A stretch of DNA of 64,000 nucleotides from Streptomyces sp. NBC_00659 (GCF_036226925.1 NZ_CP109031.1:930001-994000), one strand, 5' to 3'. Positions 16,311 through 28,897 are shown, counted from the stretch's first letter. Notes: generated by a model from the sequence alone, not told the origin. Numbers and translations: made by a program.

Positions 16311-18304
16311 ATGGACGCGATCATGGACGCGAATTCGGAGACCGTCCGCATACCCGTCATGGATGTGCGGCCGGTCGTCGATCACGGCAGACGGCCCGCC
16401 AAAGCGGTTGTGGGCGAGACCTTCCAGGTCACCGCCACTCTTTTCGGCGAAGGCCATGCCGTGGTCGGTGCCAATGTCGTCCTGTGCGATCCGAGCGGGC
16501 GCCCCGGGCCGTGGACGCCGATGCGCGAACTGTCCCCGGGCACCGACCGCTGGGGAGCCCACGTCACTCCCTCGGCGACGGGCCACTGGACCTACCGGGT
16601 GGAGGCGTGGAGCGACCCGGTGACCGGCTGGCGGCACTCCGCCGGGGTCAAGATCCCCGCCGGGATCGACGTCGGGCTGGTCCTGGAGGAGGGCGCCGCC
16701 CTTCACGAACGGGCCGCCGCGGGCGCGCCCGAGGGCGCCGGCCGGGACACGGTGCTGGCCGCCGCGGACACCCTGCGCGACGACTCCCTGCCCCCGGCCG
16801 AGCGGTTCGCGGCGGCCCTGGCGCCCGAGGTGACCGCCACTCTCGCGGAGCATCCACTGCGTGAACGGCTCACCCCCTCCCTCCCGTTGCCGCTGCTGGT
16901 GGAGCGGGAGCGGGCGCTGTACGGGGCGTGGTACGAGTTCTTCCCGCGTTCCGAGGGCGGGCAGGTCGATCCGCCGGTGCACGGCACGTTCGTGACGGCC
17001 GCCGAACGGCTGCCCGCGATCGCGGAGATGGGCTTCGACGTCGTCTACCTCCCGCCCGTCCATCCGATCGGCGCCACCTACCGCAAGGGCCCCGACAACA
17101 CACTGTCGGCGGGGCCCCAGGACGTCGGGGTGCCCTGGGCCATCGGCTCCCCCGAGGGCGGCCACGACGCGATCCACCCCGACCTGGGCACCCTGGACGA
17201 CTTCGACGCCTTCGTCCGCCGGGCCGGCTCCCTGGGCCTGGAGATCGCGCTCGACTTCGCCCTGCAGTGCTCCCCGGACCACCCCTGGGTGGAGAAGCAC
17301 CCGGAGTGGTTCCACCACCGCCCCGACAACACCATCGCCCACGCGGAGAACCCGCCCAAGAAGTACCAGGACATCTACCCGATCGCCTTCGACCGGGACA
17401 CGCCCGGCCTGGTCGCCGAGACCGTGCGCGTCCTGCGGCACTGGATGGACCACGGGGTGCGGATCTTCCGCGTCGACAACCCGCACACCAAACCCGTCGT
17501 GTTCTGGGAACAGGTGATCGCGGACATCAACGCGACCGACCCCGACGTGATCTTCCTGGCCGAGGCCTTCACCCGCCCCGCGATGATGCGGACCCTGGCC
17601 GAGGTCGGCTTCCAGCAGTCGTACACCTACTTCACCTGGCGCAACACCAAACAGGAGCTGACGGAGTACCTCACCGAACTCTCCGGCGACTCGGCCGCCC
17701 GCATGCGGCCCAACCTCTTCGTCAACACCCCCGACATCCTGCACGAGTTCCTGCAGACCGGCGGCCGCCCCGCCTTCGCGCTGCGCGCCGTCCTCGCCGC
17801 CACCCTCTCCCCCACCTGGGGCATCTACAGCGGCTACGAACTCTGCGAGAACACCCCCCTGCGCCAGGGCGGCGAGGAATACCTCCACTCCGAGAAGTAC
17901 CAGCTCCGCCCCCGCGACTGGCAAGCCGCCGAGCGCGAGGGCCGTACGATCGCCCCGCTGATCACCCGGCTGAACCGGATCAGACGGGATCACAGGGCTC
18001 TGCGCGAAATCCGGAACCTTCGATTCCATCAGGTCGACAACGATGCCGTGATCGCGTACAGCAAGCGTTCGGGTGACGACACGGTGGTCGTCGTGGCGAA
18101 CCTGGACCCCCACCACACCCGGCAGGCGACAGTGTCCTTGGACATGCCGCGACTCGCTCCGAGCGAGGACGCGCGCGTTCCGGTGCGCGACGAGCTCACC
18201 GGCGAGACCTACAACTGGGGCAGGTCCAACTTTGTGCGCCTGGGTCCGGGCGGTGCACATGTGCTCACTGTCGGCCCGGCACCGCGGATCGGAGGGTCCC
18301 CAGC

Positions 18305-18308
<4 letters not shown>
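16311..18308 (+). CDS. glgE: alpha-1,4-glucan:maltose-1-phosphate maltosyltransferase
   Basis: GlgE extends alpha-1,4-glucans by transferring maltosyl units from maltose-1-phosphate in the cytoplasm. The 665-residue protein has the family's normal length. It has an N-terminal beta-sandwich/dimerisation region (about 1-190) and a GH13_3 TIM barrel from about 195. Catalytic residues are the nucleophile D389 in [10 protein letters not shown], the acid E418 in FLAEAFTRP and the transition-state Asp D475 in [11 protein letters not shown]. Their spacing equals that of the characterised Streptomyces enzyme (D394/E423/D480). ATG 16311 has GGAGGCGAG 6 nt upstream. It is first in the glgE-treS-mak-glgB operon and overlaps treS by 4 bp. 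Confidence 0.97.
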
Positions 18309-20026
<1,718 letters not shown>

Positions 20027-20073
20027 ACGCGTACCCCTCGACAGCCCGCCCGCCCCTGAAAGGACGTGCCGTC

Positions 20074-21447
20074 ATGGCGAACACCGCTCTGCAGCGTCCG
20101 AGCGGCCTCGACACCGCTCCGCTGTTCACCTCGCTGGCCGAGCTGCTGCGGGCCTGGCTGCCGCGGCAGCGCTGGTTCGCGGGCAAGGGCAGGCCCGTGA
20201 CGGATCTGACGCTCCTGTCGACCACCGAGCTGTACCCGGGATGTCTGCATCTGCTGGTCCGCACCGAGCACCTCGGCCCGCCCGCCCACGGCACGGCCGG
20301 CACTCCCGCGGCCGAGGACTGCTACCAACTGCTGCTCGGAGTGCGGGAGACCCTGCCGCCCCGGCTGGCCCACGCCGTCATCGGCCGGGCGAGCGCCGGC
20401 CCGCTGGCCGACCTGACCGTGTACGACGCCTTCCACGACCCGAAGGCCGCGGGCCTGCTCCTGGAGCGACTGCGCCGTTCGGGTACGGCGGGACCACTGC
20501 GGTTCGAGCGCGATCCTCGTGTGACGGTGCCGTCCGGTCTCACACCACGTCTCCTCGACGCCGAACAGTCCAACACCTCACTGGTCTACGGAGACGCGTT
20601 CATACTGAAGGTCTTCCGGCGCGTCCAGCCCGGCATCAACCCGGACCTGGAGGTGCCGCGCGCACTGGCCCGGCAGGGCTGCACCCGCGTCCCCGCGCCG
20701 GCCGCGTGGTTCCATACCTCGGAGCCGCAGGAGGCGACGCTCGGCGTCCTGCAGCCGTATCTGCGCGACGCCGCCGACGGCTGGGCGCTCGCCCTGGAAT
20801 CCCTCGGCTCGCGGCAGGACTTCACGGGCGAGGCGTACGAGCTGGGCCGGGCCACCGCCGAGGTGCATCTGACCCTGGGCACGGCCTTCCCCGTGGACGC
20901 GCCGAGCCCGTACCGCAACCAGCGGCTCGCGGAGGCGATGCACGGCCGTCTCGACGCCGCGGTCCGCTCCGTCCCCGAACTACGCCCCCACGCGGCCGGG
21001 TTGCGGTCGGCGTTCGACGCGCTCGCCGCGCTGGACTCCGCGGTCCGCCCCGCCCAGCGCATCCACGGTGACCTCCACCTCGGCCAGGTCCTGCGGGCCG
21101 GGCAGCGGTGGTCGGTCATCGACTTCGAGGGTGAACCGGCCCGCCCGATCAGCGAACGTCGGCGTGTCCAGTCGCCTGTACGCGATGTCGCGGGCATGCT
21201 GCGGTCCTTCGACTACGCGGCCCGTTCCCGGCAGCCCTGGCGTCCGGAGTGGGCGGAGCGCTGCCGCGAGGCCTTCTGCTCGGGCTACGCCGCCGCGGCG
21301 GCCTGGGACCCGCGCGAAGAACCCGAACTGCTGCGCGCGTACGAGACGGACCGCGCCGTGTACGAAGTGCTCTACGAGGCACGGCACCGGCCCGACTGGC
21401 TGCCCGTGCCCATGGCAGCGGTCGGACGTCTCGCCGACCGCCCCTGA
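20074..21447 (+). CDS. mak: maltokinase (Pep2/Mak)
   Basis: Maltokinase phosphorylates maltose to maltose-1-phosphate, the GlgE donor. The 457-residue protein has an N-terminal cap with [16 protein letters not shown] (about 26-41), typical of Pep2/Mak, and an APH-like kinase fold. The catalytic loop is HGDLHLGQV (D333) and the metal-binding segment IDFEGEP (D350). ATG 20074 follows GAAAGGA at about 9-nt spacing. An in-frame GTG at 20023 overlaps the treS stop (GTGA) with its own GAGG, so a coupled, 17-residue longer form is possible. A long open frame continues upstream through treS in another phase, which is not coding. Confidence 0.94.
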   Translation: MANTALQRPSGLDTAPLFTSLAELLRAWLPRQRWFAGKGRPVTDLTLLSTTELYPGCLHLLVRTEHLGPPAHGTAGTPAAEDCYQLLLGVRETLPPRLAHAVIGRASAGPLADLTVYDAFHDPKAAGLLLERLRRSGTAGPLRFERDPRVTVPSGLTPRLLDAEQSNTSLVYGDAFILKVFRRVQPGINPDLEVPRALARQGCTRVPAPAAWFHTSEPQEATLGVLQPYLRDAADGWALALESLGSRQDFTGEAYELGRATAEVHLTLGTAFPVDAPSPYRNQRLAEAMHGRLDAAVRSVPELRPHAAGLRSAFDALAALDSAVRPAQRIHGDLHLGQVLRAGQRWSVIDFEGEPARPISERRRVQSPVRDVAGMLRSFDYAARSRQPWRPEWAERCREAFCSGYAAAAAWDPREEPELLRAYETDRAVYEVLYEARHRPDWLPVPMAAVGRLADRP

Positions 21448-21512
21448 CCACCGACCACCCTCGACGCTCCGACCGACCACCCGCAACGCCCCCACTTCGA
21501 GAGGCTCAAGCC

Positions 21513-23744
21513 GTGACCCGCACCGCATCCAACCGCGCAAGACGGGCCAAGCCCGTCCCCCCTTCGGCGCAGCACACCGCGCTGGACCCCATGGATCGGG
21601 GGCGGCTGCTGTCCGGCGCCCATCACGATCCGCATGCGCTGCTGGGTGCCCATCCGGTGCCGGGCGGGGTGGTGTTCCGGGCGCTGCGGCCGTACGCCCG
21701 GGGCGTGGCGGTGATGGTGGACGGGCAGCGTGCCGACCTGGACGACCTGGGCGACGGACTCTTCGGGGCCGTGCTGCCGCTCGACGCGATTCCCGCGTAC
21801 ACCCTGCTGGTGACCTACGAAGGCACCGAGTTCGCTTCGGAGGACCCCTACCGGTTCCTGCCCGCGCTCGCCGATCTGGACCTGCATCTGATCGGCGAGG
21901 GCCGGCACGAGGAGCTGTGGCGGGCGCTCGGCGCCGAGCCGATGACCCACGAGGGGGTCGAGGGCACCCGCTTCACCGTGTGGGCCCCGAACGCCCAAGG
22001 GGTCCGGGTCTGCGGGGACTTCTGCCACTGGGACGGCGCCGCCGGGTTCCCGATGCGTTCGCTCGGATCGTCCGGTGTGTGGGAGGTGTTCCTGCCCGGC
22101 ATGGGTGAGGGGGCGCTCTACAAGTTCGACATCACGCGCCCGGACGGATCCCGCACCCTGCGCGCCGACCCGATGGCCCGCCGCACCGAGGTGCCTCCGG
22201 CGACCTCCTCGGTCGTGACACGGTCGTCGTACACGTGGCAGGACGCGAAGTGGATGAAGGAGCGGGCGAAGGGCCGCCCGCTGCACGAGGCGCCGTTCTC
22301 GGTGTACGAGGTGCATCTGCCGTCCTGGCGACCGGGTCTGACCTACCGTCAACTGGCGGACCAGCTCCCCGCCTACGTCACCGACCTCGGCTTCACCCAC
22401 GTCCAGCTCATGCCTGTCGCCGAGCACCCGTTCGGAGGCTCGTGGGGCTACCAGATCACCGGGTTCTACGCGCCCACCGCGCGCCTCGGCACCCCGGACG
22501 ACTTCAAGTTCCTCGTCGACGCCCTGCACCGCGCCGGGGTCGGTGTCCTCATGGACTGGGTGCCCGCCCACTTCCCGCGCGACGACTGGGCCCTCGCCGA
22601 GTTCGACGGCCGCCCCCTCTACGAACACGCCGACCCGAGGCGTGCCGACCACCCCGACTGGGGAACCCTCGAATTCGACTACGGCCGCCGTGAGGTCCGC
22701 AACTTCCTCGTCGCCAACGCCACCTACTGGTGCGAGGAGTTCCACATCGACGGCCTGCGCGTCGACGCCGTGGCCTCCATGCTCTACCTCGACTACTCCC
22801 GCGAAGAGGGCCAGTGGGCTCCCAACGAACACGGCGGGCGGGACAATCCCGACGCGGTGGCGTTCCTCCAGGAGATGAACGCCACGGTGTACCGGCGCAA
22901 TCCCGGCGTGGTCACCATCGCCGAGGAGTCCACCGCCTGGGACGGTGTCACCCGTCCGACCTCCGACGGGGGTCTCGGCTTCGGCCTCAAGTGGAACATG
23001 GGCTGGATGCACGACTCGCTGGAGTACATGCAGCACGAGCCGATCCACCGCAAGTACCACCACAACGAGATGACCTTCTCGATGGTGTACGCCTACAGCG
23101 AGAACTACGTCCTGCCGATCTCCCACGACGAGGTCGTGCACGGCAAGCAGTCACTCGTCTCCAAGATGCCGGGTGACTGGTGGCAGAAGCGTGCCAACCT
23201 CCGCGCCTACCTCGCCTTCATGTGGGCCCACCCCGGCAAGCAACTCCTCTTCATGGGCCAGGAGTTCGCCCAGGGAGGCGAGTGGAAGGAAGCAAACGGC
23301 CCCGACTGGTGGCTGCTGGACCCCGCCTACGGCGCCGAGGCCGACCACCGCGGGGTCCAGGATCTCGTCCGCGACCTCAACACCCTCTACCGCGACGAGC
23401 CCGCGCTGTGGGAACGCGACACCGACCCGTCCGGCTTCACGTGGGTGGTCGGTGACGCAGCCGACGACAACGTGTTCGCCTTCCTGCGCCACGCCGCCGA
23501 CGGCACACCGCTCCTCGCCGTCTCCCACCTCTCCCCCGCCGTCCGCCACGGCTACCGCCTCGGCGTCCCCGAGGACATCCCGGCCTGGCGCGAGGTCCTC
23601 AACACCGACGCCCTGCGGTACGGCGGCGGCGACATCACGGACCCCGAGCCGGTGAAGGCCGAGGCGATCGGTATGCACGGCCGCCCGACCAGCATCGAGC
23701 TGACGCTGCCGCCGCTGGCGACGGTGTGGCTGCGGCCGGCCTGA
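21513..23744 (+). CDS. glgB: 1,4-alpha-glucan branching enzyme
   Basis: GlgB introduces alpha-1,6 branches into the glucan made by GlgE. The 743-residue protein has the long N-terminal form: an N1 module (about 25-125), a CBM48 (about 150-235, [18 protein letters not shown]), the GH13_9 barrel and a C-terminal beta domain. Catalytic residues are D418 ([15 protein letters not shown]), E471 (TIAEESTAW) and D539 ([11 protein letters not shown]). The GTG start at 21513 follows GAGAGG at about 8-nt spacing. It is the last gene of the operon and shares a strong convergent hairpin (23762-23800) with the M1 peptidase gene. Confidence 0.97.
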   Translation: MTRTASNRARRAKPVPPSAQHTALDPMDRGRLLSGAHHDPHALLGAHPVPGGVVFRALRPYARGVAVMVDGQRADLDDLGDGLFGAVLPLDAIPAYTLLVTYEGTEFASEDPYRFLPALADLDLHLIGEGRHEELWRALGAEPMTHEGVEGTRFTVWAPNAQGVRVCGDFCHWDGAAGFPMRSLGSSGVWEVFLPGMGEGALYKFDITRPDGSRTLRADPMARRTEVPPATSSVVTRSSYTWQDAKWMKERAKGRPLHEAPFSVYEVHLPSWRPGLTYRQLADQLPAYVTDLGFTHVQLMPVAEHPFGGSWGYQITGFYAPTARLGTPDDFKFLVDALHRAGVGVLMDWVPAHFPRDDWALAEFDGRPLYEHADPRRADHPDWGTLEFDYGRREVRNFLVANATYWCEEFHIDGLRVDAVASMLYLDYSREEGQWAPNEHGGRDNPDAVAFLQEMNATVYRRNPGVVTIAEESTAWDGVTRPTSDGGLGFGLKWNMGWMHDSLEYMQHEPIHRKYHHNEMTFSMVYAYSENYVLPISHDEVVHGKQSLVSKMPGDWWQKRANLRAYLAFMWAHPGKQLLFMGQEFAQGGEWKEANGPDWWLLDPAYGAEADHRGVQDLVRDLNTLYRDEPALWERDTDPSGFTWVVGDAADDNVFAFLRHAADGTPLLAVSHLSPAVRHGYRLGVPEDIPAWREVLNTDALRYGGGDITDPEPVKAEAIGMHGRPTSIELTLPPLATVWLRPA

Positions 23745-23761
23745 GCCGGACCGCGGCCGCC

Positions 23762-23800
23762 GCCGGGAAGCCCGCCTCAGGCCGAGGCGGGCTTCCCGGC
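23762..23800. terminator. bidirectional terminator, glgB / M1 peptidase
   Basis: A 17-bp perfect stem (23762-23778 with 23784-23800) and a 5-nt loop lie 17 bp after the glgB stop. The second arm is also the last codons (AGKPASA) of the convergent peptidase gene. Confidence 0.8.
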
Positions 23801-25204
23801 CGTGAAGAGCCAGGTGTGGAAGAGAGCGGTGAGGTCCTTGCCGGACTCCCGTTCGGAGAGCTGGATGAACTGGGCCGTCGTAGCATGCCCGCCGCGGTGG
23901 ACGGTGGCCCAGGTGCGCAGGATGCGGAAGAACGCGGGATCGCCGACGGCCGTGCGCAGCTTGTGCAGGACCATGGCCCCACGGGCGTAGACCGGCGTCT
24001 CGAAGATGTGCTCGCCGTTTCCGGGATCACCGGGCGGGAACGCCCAGAGGTCCTTGCCCTCGGGGGTGGCGTACAGCGCGTCGAAGGCCTTCTGCGCGCT
24101 CCGGCCGCCGTGCTGCTCGGCGTACAGCCACTCGGCGTAGGTGGCGAAGCCCTCGTTGAGCCAGATGTCCTTCCAGCGGGTCAGGGTGACGGAGTCGCCG
24201 AACCACTGGTGGGCGCTCTCGTGGACGAGGGTGTCCAGGTCGGGCGCGGAGTCGTACACCGGACGGGTCTGGGTCTCCAGGGCGTAGCCGACCTGCGGGG
24301 CCCGGTCGACGATGGCTCCGGCGGCGCGGAAGGGATAGGGGCCGAAGAGCTTGCTCTCCCAGGCCAGGACGGACGGCAGCTTCTTCACGACGGGCGCGGC
24401 GGCGGTCGCCTCGCGGGGGTCGACGGCGTTGTAGATCTTGAGGCCGTCGCGGGTGGTGTACTGCTCGACCTTGAACGTGCCGACGGTCGCCGTGGCGAGG
24501 TAGGCCGCCATCGGCTCGGACTGGCGCCAGCGGAAGGTGGTCCGGCCGTTCGCGGTCCGCTGCCCGAGCAGGACGCCGTTGGCGACGGCGGTGCGCCCCT
24601 TCGGGACGGTCAGGGTGAAGTCGTACGACGCCTTGTCCGTGGGGTGGCTGTCGGCGGGGAACCAGGTCATCGCGCCCTGGGGCTCGCCGGCCACGAACGC
24701 GCCGTCGTCCGTGGGGATCCACCCGTCGAGGGAACCGTCGGGGTCGGTGACCGGCTTCGGGGTGCCGGAGTAGGTGACGGTGACGCGGAACTCCTGACCC
24801 TTGCGCAGGGTGTCCTTCGGGGTGACGACGAGTTCCCGGCCGTCGCGCCGGAACGCGGCCTTGGCGTGGTCGACGGTGACGCCGGTGACCTTCAGCCCGC
24901 TGAGGTCGAGGTCGAAGCGGGTCAGCCGCTGGGTGGCCCTGGCGGTGATGACCGCCTTGCCGTCGAGGTGGCGGCTGCCCGGGTCGTACCCGAGCGTCAG
25001 ATCGTAGTGGTGGACGTCGTAGCCGCCGTTGCCCGACAGAGGGAAGTACGGGTCGCCCGCGCCCGCGGAGCCCACGGTCCCGGCCGCTGTGGCGGGGCCC
25101 GCCGCGGTGAGCAGCGCGGCGAGCGCGACGGGGACGGCCGCGACAACGGCCTCGCGGCGAAGGACGGTTGTGCGTCGTGCGGCCTCGTGCGGGCGTGCTG
25201 TCAC
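23777..25204 (-). CDS. secreted M1-family metallopeptidase
   Basis: This is a 475-residue zinc aminopeptidase-like protein. A signal peptide covers about residues 1-40 (twin Arg pairs, then AAVPVALAALLTAAGPATAA), so it is exported by Sec or Tat. The beta-rich N-domain is followed by the catalytic domain with HESAH (H328, E329, H332) and the third ligand E351 in NEGFATY, the M1 spacing HExxH-x18-E. The GAMEN-like substrate motif is replaced by VGYALETQ, as in the short bacterial members. The GTG start at 25204 has GGAGGAG about 6 nt upstream. It is probably an extracellular scavenging peptidase. Confidence 0.92.
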   Translation of the reverse strand: MTARPHEAARRTTVLRREAVVAAVPVALAALLTAAGPATAAGTVGSAGAGDPYFPLSGNGGYDVHHYDLTLGYDPGSRHLDGKAVITARATQRLTRFDLDLSGLKVTGVTVDHAKAAFRRDGRELVVTPKDTLRKGQEFRVTVTYSGTPKPVTDPDGSLDGWIPTDDGAFVAGEPQGAMTWFPADSHPTDKASYDFTLTVPKGRTAVANGVLLGQRTANGRTTFRWRQSEPMAAYLATATVGTFKVEQYTTRDGLKIYNAVDPREATAAAPVVKKLPSVLAWESKLFGPYPFRAAGAIVDRAPQVGYALETQTRPVYDSAPDLDTLVHESAHQWFGDSVTLTRWKDIWLNEGFATYAEWLYAEQHGGRSAQKAFDALYATPEGKDLWAFPPGDPGNGEHIFETPVYARGAMVLHKLRTAVGDPAFFRILRTWATVHRGGHATTAQFIQLSERESGKDLTALFHTWLFTAGKPASA

Positions 25205-25320
25205 GTTCGCTCCTCCGGTTCGACGGTGATCACTCGCGCACAGCCTATGAGTCCCTCGCGGCCTCGGCCCCCATGATCCGGTCAAGTCGCGTCCATGCCG
25301 TGCCGACCCGCGAGGAGGAA

Positions 25321-25349
25321 CCGTCCGGGAGAACGCCCCTCCCGGACGG
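25321..25349 (-). terminator. terminator after the PIG-L gene
   Basis: An 11-bp perfect stem (25321-25331 with 25339-25349) and a 7-nt loop lie about 60 bp beyond the PIG-L stop codon. Confidence 0.65.
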
Positions 25350-25411
25350 GGCCGGGTGCCCCCCCCCGGTCACCGGTCCCGACCCCGTCCCGGCGGACGG
25401 TCCCGGAGCGC

Positions 25412-26209
25412 TCACACCCAGGGCGGCGGACCGTCCGGGACGAGCTGGTGGACGTCGAGGAGGACGGCGGACTCGACGCCGAGCGCCGCTCCGCCCATGC
25501 CGGCCGCCCAGGTGAGGAACGGCCGTGCTTCGAAGGCGCCCGCACCCAGACCCTTGGTGTACTCGGCGTGCGCCTCCAGCGAGGCGATGCCGCGTTCGAG
25601 GGGTTCGCCGGTGACGTCGACGCCGTGGGTGGGCCGTTCCGCTCCGGCGAAGCACACCATCCGGATGCCGTTCCAGGGTTCCAGGCCCTCTTCGGCGAGT
25701 TCGGGGAAGATCCAGCGGTTTCCCGCGTCGCGTGCCGCGTCGAGGGCGGCCAGGCCCACCGCCCGGTGGTCCGCCTGGTTGGTCATGCCGCCGATCATCC
25801 GTACCGTGAACGCGCCGGACACCACGATCTCGGGCCGGTGGCGGCGCATCGCGCGCACGATCTCCCGGCGCAGGCCGGTCCCGTACTCGACGGCGCCGTC
25901 GCGGTGATCGAGGAACTCGACAGTGTCGACGCCGACCTGCCGTGCGCCGGCCCGCTCCTCGGCCTCCCGCAGCGGTGCCGCCCGATCCGGGTGCAGGCTG
26001 TCGATGCCTGCCTCTCCCCTGGTCGCCAGCAGATAGCTCACCCTCTTGCCCTGTGCGGTCCAGCGCGCGACGGCGCAGGCCGTGCCGTACTCGATGTCGT
26101 CCGGGTGGGCGGCCACGGCGAGACACCGTTCCCAGTCCTCCGGCAGCGCGGGCAGGCCCGTACCGCCCCCGAAGCCCGCTTTGTCCTGTGTGGGATCCAT
26201 GTCCGGCAT
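25412..26209 (-). CDS. PIG-L / LmbE-type zinc deacetylase
   Basis: This is a 265-residue member of the N-acetylglucosaminyl deacetylase superfamily (MshB, Bca and PIG-L relatives). The zinc motif AHPDD (H35, D37, D38) is at the N-terminus and the third ligand lies in NQADHRAVG. It likely removes an acetyl group from a sugar or small amide; the substrate is unknown. The divergent neighbour is a Gfo/Idh sugar dehydrogenase, suggesting a shared amino-sugar substrate. The start is uncertain: ATG 26209 is used, ATG 26200 is equally possible, and no clear ribosome-binding site was seen. Confidence 0.88.
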   Translation of the reverse strand: MPDMDPTQDKAGFGGGTGLPALPEDWERCLAVAAHPDDIEYGTACAVARWTAQGKRVSYLLATRGEAGIDSLHPDRAAPLREAEERAGARQVGVDTVEFLDHRDGAVEYGTGLRREIVRAMRRHRPEIVVSGAFTVRMIGGMTNQADHRAVGLAALDAARDAGNRWIFPELAEEGLEPWNGIRMVCFAGAERPTHGVDVTGEPLERGIASLEAHAEYTKGLGAGAFEARPFLTWAAGMGGAALGVESAVLLDVHQLVPDGPPPWV

Positions 26210-26455
26210 GATGGCGTGCGGCGGGCGGGGACCGACAGAGGCGCGCTTTCCGGTTTCGCGCGCTGGGCTCCCGCGCCCCGCGTGCCCCGCGCGACCGGGA
26301 GGCGAGCGCGCGGTCGAACCGCTGGCCGAACACCGGGACACCATGGTGAAGTCTGTCCACACGTCCGAAGATCCGGCATCGGCCGCGGCCGCTCCCCTCG
26401 TCGGGCGCGGTCGGCCGACGGTATGTCAGAACCCGTACAGCGCAGAGGAGAAGCC

Positions 26456-27349
26456 GTGACCACCACCTCGCCCGCCTGGAACCGGACACCCGTCAGGGTG
26501 GGGCTCGTCGGCGCGGGACCCTGGGCGCGGGCCGTGCACGCCCGGGTGCTCGCCGCCGGGCCCGAGACCGTGCTGACGTCGGTGTGGGCACGCCGGCCGG
26601 AGGCCGCCCGCGAGACGGCCGCCCCGTACGGCGCGGATGTCAGCGCGACGTTCGAGGAACTGCTCGACGGCTGCGAGGCGGTGGCCTTCTCGGTTCCGCC
26701 CGCGGTGCAGGCCGAGCTGGCCGTACGGGCCGCCGAGGCGGGCAAGGCCCTGCTCCTGGAGAAACCGCTGGCGCTCGACCTGTCCGCGGCGCGACGGCTC
26801 GTGGACGCGATCGACGCCTCGGGCGTGGTCTCGCAGCTCGTCCTGACGAACCGCTACCACCCGGCCGTCCGGCGGTTCCTCACCGCGGCACGGACCCTGG
26901 ACGTCTCGGGCGCGCGCTCCTGCGGTCTGAGCGGCGCCTTCCTGGGCGGCGACTTCGCGACCCCGTGGCGCCTTGAGCACGGGGCGCTCCTGGACCTCGG
27001 CCCGCATCTGCTGGATCTGCTGGACGCGGCGCTGGGGCCGGTCGTCCGGGTGCGCGGCGCCGGGGACCCGCGCCGCTGGCTCGAACTCACCTGCGAGCAC
27101 GAGAGCGGCGCCGTGAGCCAGGCCTCCCTGTCGGGCTCGGTCGAGGTCGAGCGCGGGATCACCCGTGTCGAGCTGTTCGGCCGGCATCCCGAACTGGTCC
27201 TCGACGCCGGGGCCCTCGACCACGAGGAGTCCTGGCCCGTGCTGCGCCGGGAGTTCGCCACCGCCGTCCGCTCGGGCCGGCCGGGCGACCTCGACGCGCA
27301 CCGCGGGCTGTACCTGCAGACGTTGATCGCCCAGGCGCTGGAGGTCTAG
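26456..27349 (+). CDS. Gfo/Idh/MocA-family oxidoreductase
   Basis: This 297-residue NAD(P)-dependent dehydrogenase has a Rossmann motif, VGLVGAGPWARAVHARVLA (about 13-31), and the EKPLALDL segment (about 103) carrying the conserved Lys, followed by the C-terminal alpha/beta substrate domain (GALLDLGPHLLDLLD, with the active-site His). It probably oxidises a sugar or inositol derivative. The GTG start at 26456 has AGAGGAG 5-11 nt upstream. The open frame reaches back to 25295 but is antisense to the PIG-L gene there. It is divergent from the PIG-L deacetylase. Confidence 0.9.
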   Translation: MTTTSPAWNRTPVRVGLVGAGPWARAVHARVLAAGPETVLTSVWARRPEAARETAAPYGADVSATFEELLDGCEAVAFSVPPAVQAELAVRAAEAGKALLLEKPLALDLSAARRLVDAIDASGVVSQLVLTNRYHPAVRRFLTAARTLDVSGARSCGLSGAFLGGDFATPWRLEHGALLDLGPHLLDLLDAALGPVVRVRGAGDPRRWLELTCEHESGAVSQASLSGSVEVERGITRVELFGRHPELVLDAGALDHEESWPVLRREFATAVRSGRPGDLDAHRGLYLQTLIAQALEV

Positions 27350-27467
27350 AAGGCCGAGGCAGCCCTTAGGGGCCAGGTCACCGCTCCGGGGCGGTGCGGC
27401 GCGGCCGTTCAGGCGAAACGGATGCCGGAAGGGGGTGTGCGGCCGGCGGCGTGCCGACACAGGAGGT

Positions 27468-28466
27468 GTGAACCCGCCGAAGCTGCCGCTGATCGCGCCC
27501 ATGCTCGCGACCCCCGGATCCCTGCCGGCCGCAGGCCAGGACATGCACTGGGCCTACGAGACGAAGCAGGACGGTCAGCGCGCCGTGGTCTATCTGCCCG
27601 GGGACGGCGGGGTGACGCTGCGGGCCCGCTCCGGTGAGGACATCACCGCCACCTATCCGGAACTGCGCGCCCTCGGCGGTGTTCTCGGCAGGACCGCGGC
27701 GGTCCTGGACGGAGAGGTGCTGGTCCTGGACGAACAGGGACGCGGCGACTTCCAGCTGCTGCAGTCCCGCATGGGTCTCGCCCGGTCGCCCGGCAGGGCG
27801 GCCCGGCGCGCCGAGCAGGCACCCGCTCATCTCGTCCTGTTCGACGTCATGCGTCTGGGCGGCGATCTCACGGGGCAGCCCTACGCGCGGCGGCGGCAGA
27901 CGCTGGAGAGCCTCTCCCTGGAGGGCCCGTTCTGGTCGACACCGACAGCACTCGTGGGGCACGGCGAAGAGGCCCTGCGGGCGACACGGGCGAGCGGTCT
28001 CGAGGGGCTGGTCTGCAAGCGCCTCGACTCGGTGTACGAGCCCGGCGTGCGCTCACTGTCCTGGATCAAGATCCGCAACATGCGGACGGCGGACGTCCTG
28101 GTCGGCGGCTGGGTGCCCGGGAAGGGGCGTCTGTCGGGACTGCCCGGTGCCGTGCTCGTGGGCCAGCGCGACGCGGGAAGGCTGCGCTACGTCGGGAGCG
28201 TGGGCACCGGCTGGAGCCAGGCCGAACGTGCCGGACTGGCCCGGCTGCTGCGGGCCGCCGAGACAGGGCACTGCCCCTTCGACAGTGTCCCGCGGGCGGC
28301 CGAGGCTCACTGGGTGCGGCCCCGGCTGGTGGGCGAGGTCCGCTACAGCACCCGTACCCGGGCCGGACTGCTGCGCCAGCCGTCGTGGCTGCGGCTGCGT
28401 CCCGACCTCACGCCCGAGGACTCGGCGGCCGATCTCCCCCAGGGCCGATCTCCCGATCTCCCATGA
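27468..28466 (+). CDS. ATP-dependent DNA ligase, LigD/LigC-like
   Basis: This 332-residue ligase has an adenylation domain (about 1-200) with the nucleophile lysine K33 in TKQDGQRAVV. Motif III is DGEVLVLDEQGRGDFQLLQ, motif IV is GLEGLVCKRLDS and motif V is LSWIKIRN. An OB-fold domain follows. Stand-alone ligases of this kind in actinomycetes resemble the ligase module of LigD and act in non-homologous end joining or back-up repair. The start is uncertain: GTG 27468 fits the family N-terminus, but its AGGAGG lies immediately in front. GTG 27435 is possible. No Ku or polymerase gene is adjacent. Confidence 0.88.
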   Translation: MNPPKLPLIAPMLATPGSLPAAGQDMHWAYETKQDGQRAVVYLPGDGGVTLRARSGEDITATYPELRALGGVLGRTAAVLDGEVLVLDEQGRGDFQLLQSRMGLARSPGRAARRAEQAPAHLVLFDVMRLGGDLTGQPYARRRQTLESLSLEGPFWSTPTALVGHGEEALRATRASGLEGLVCKRLDSVYEPGVRSLSWIKIRNMRTADVLVGGWVPGKGRLSGLPGAVLVGQRDAGRLRYVGSVGTGWSQAERAGLARLLRAAETGHCPFDSVPRAAEAHWVRPRLVGEVRYSTRTRAGLLRQPSWLRLRPDLTPEDSAADLPQGRSPDLP

Positions 28467-28486
28467 GAAGCCGTGCGCGTACATGG

Positions 28487-28517
28487 AGGAGCCGGCCGCT
28501 CACGGCGGTCGGCTCCT
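28487..28517. terminator. convergent terminator, ligase / DUF6479
   Basis: A stem of about 13 bp (one G-T pair) closes on TCAC, with AGGAGCCG and CGGCTCCT as the outer arms. It lies between two convergent genes. Confidence 0.65.
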
Positions 28518-28528
28518 TCGCGCCCCGG

Positions 28529-28897
28529 TCAGGTTCTGCCGGGTCCGCCGCTGCCGAAGGACCCGCTGGATCCTGGTTGCCAGCGCTTGCGGTGCTGGTC
28601 ATCGGCGTGTTTGGTGCCCGCGGAGTGCATGTTGTACGGCATGAGCCGCTCACTCTCGTCCGCGGCGTGCGGGACCTCGTCGGGTTCCCGCATCTCGCGC
28701 TCCTCGTGCACCGCCCCGGTCTCGGGCAGCCTGGGCTGCTCCTCGGCTGTGGGCGGGCGCGATTCCAGGTTCCGCACCCGGATGCCCATCCGGACGGCCC
28801 AGACGAGGGCACCGGCGATGATGAGGCCGCCGATGAAAGCGGCGCCCGCGTTCAGCGATGAACTCGCTGCGATCAGATCTTGGCTAGCGGTGTACAT
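28529..28897 (-). CDS. DUF6479 membrane protein
   Basis: This is a 122-residue protein with one transmembrane helix (about residues 16-36, AAFIGGLIIAGALVWAVRMGIRV), then a disordered acidic/Pro tail ending GSSGSFGSGGPGRT. The helix followed by ...PPTAEEQPRLPETG and the terminal SSGSFGSGGPG match the Streptomyces DUF6479 family, of unknown function. ATG 28897 is used by analogy with the family (GGGGG about 12 nt upstream); ATG 28963 is an in-frame alternative. Confidence 0.75.
   Translation of the reverse strand: MYTASQDLIAASSSLNAGAAFIGGLIIAGALVWAVRMGIRVRNLESRPPTAEEQPRLPETGAVHEEREMREPDEVPHAADESERLMPYNMHSAGTKHADDQHRKRWQPGSSGSFGSGGPGRT

Noticed and set aside
15816..18260. 814-codon minus-strand open frame opposite glgE
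   Set aside because: Shadow of glgE; no domain signature, while the plus strand has intact catalytic residues.
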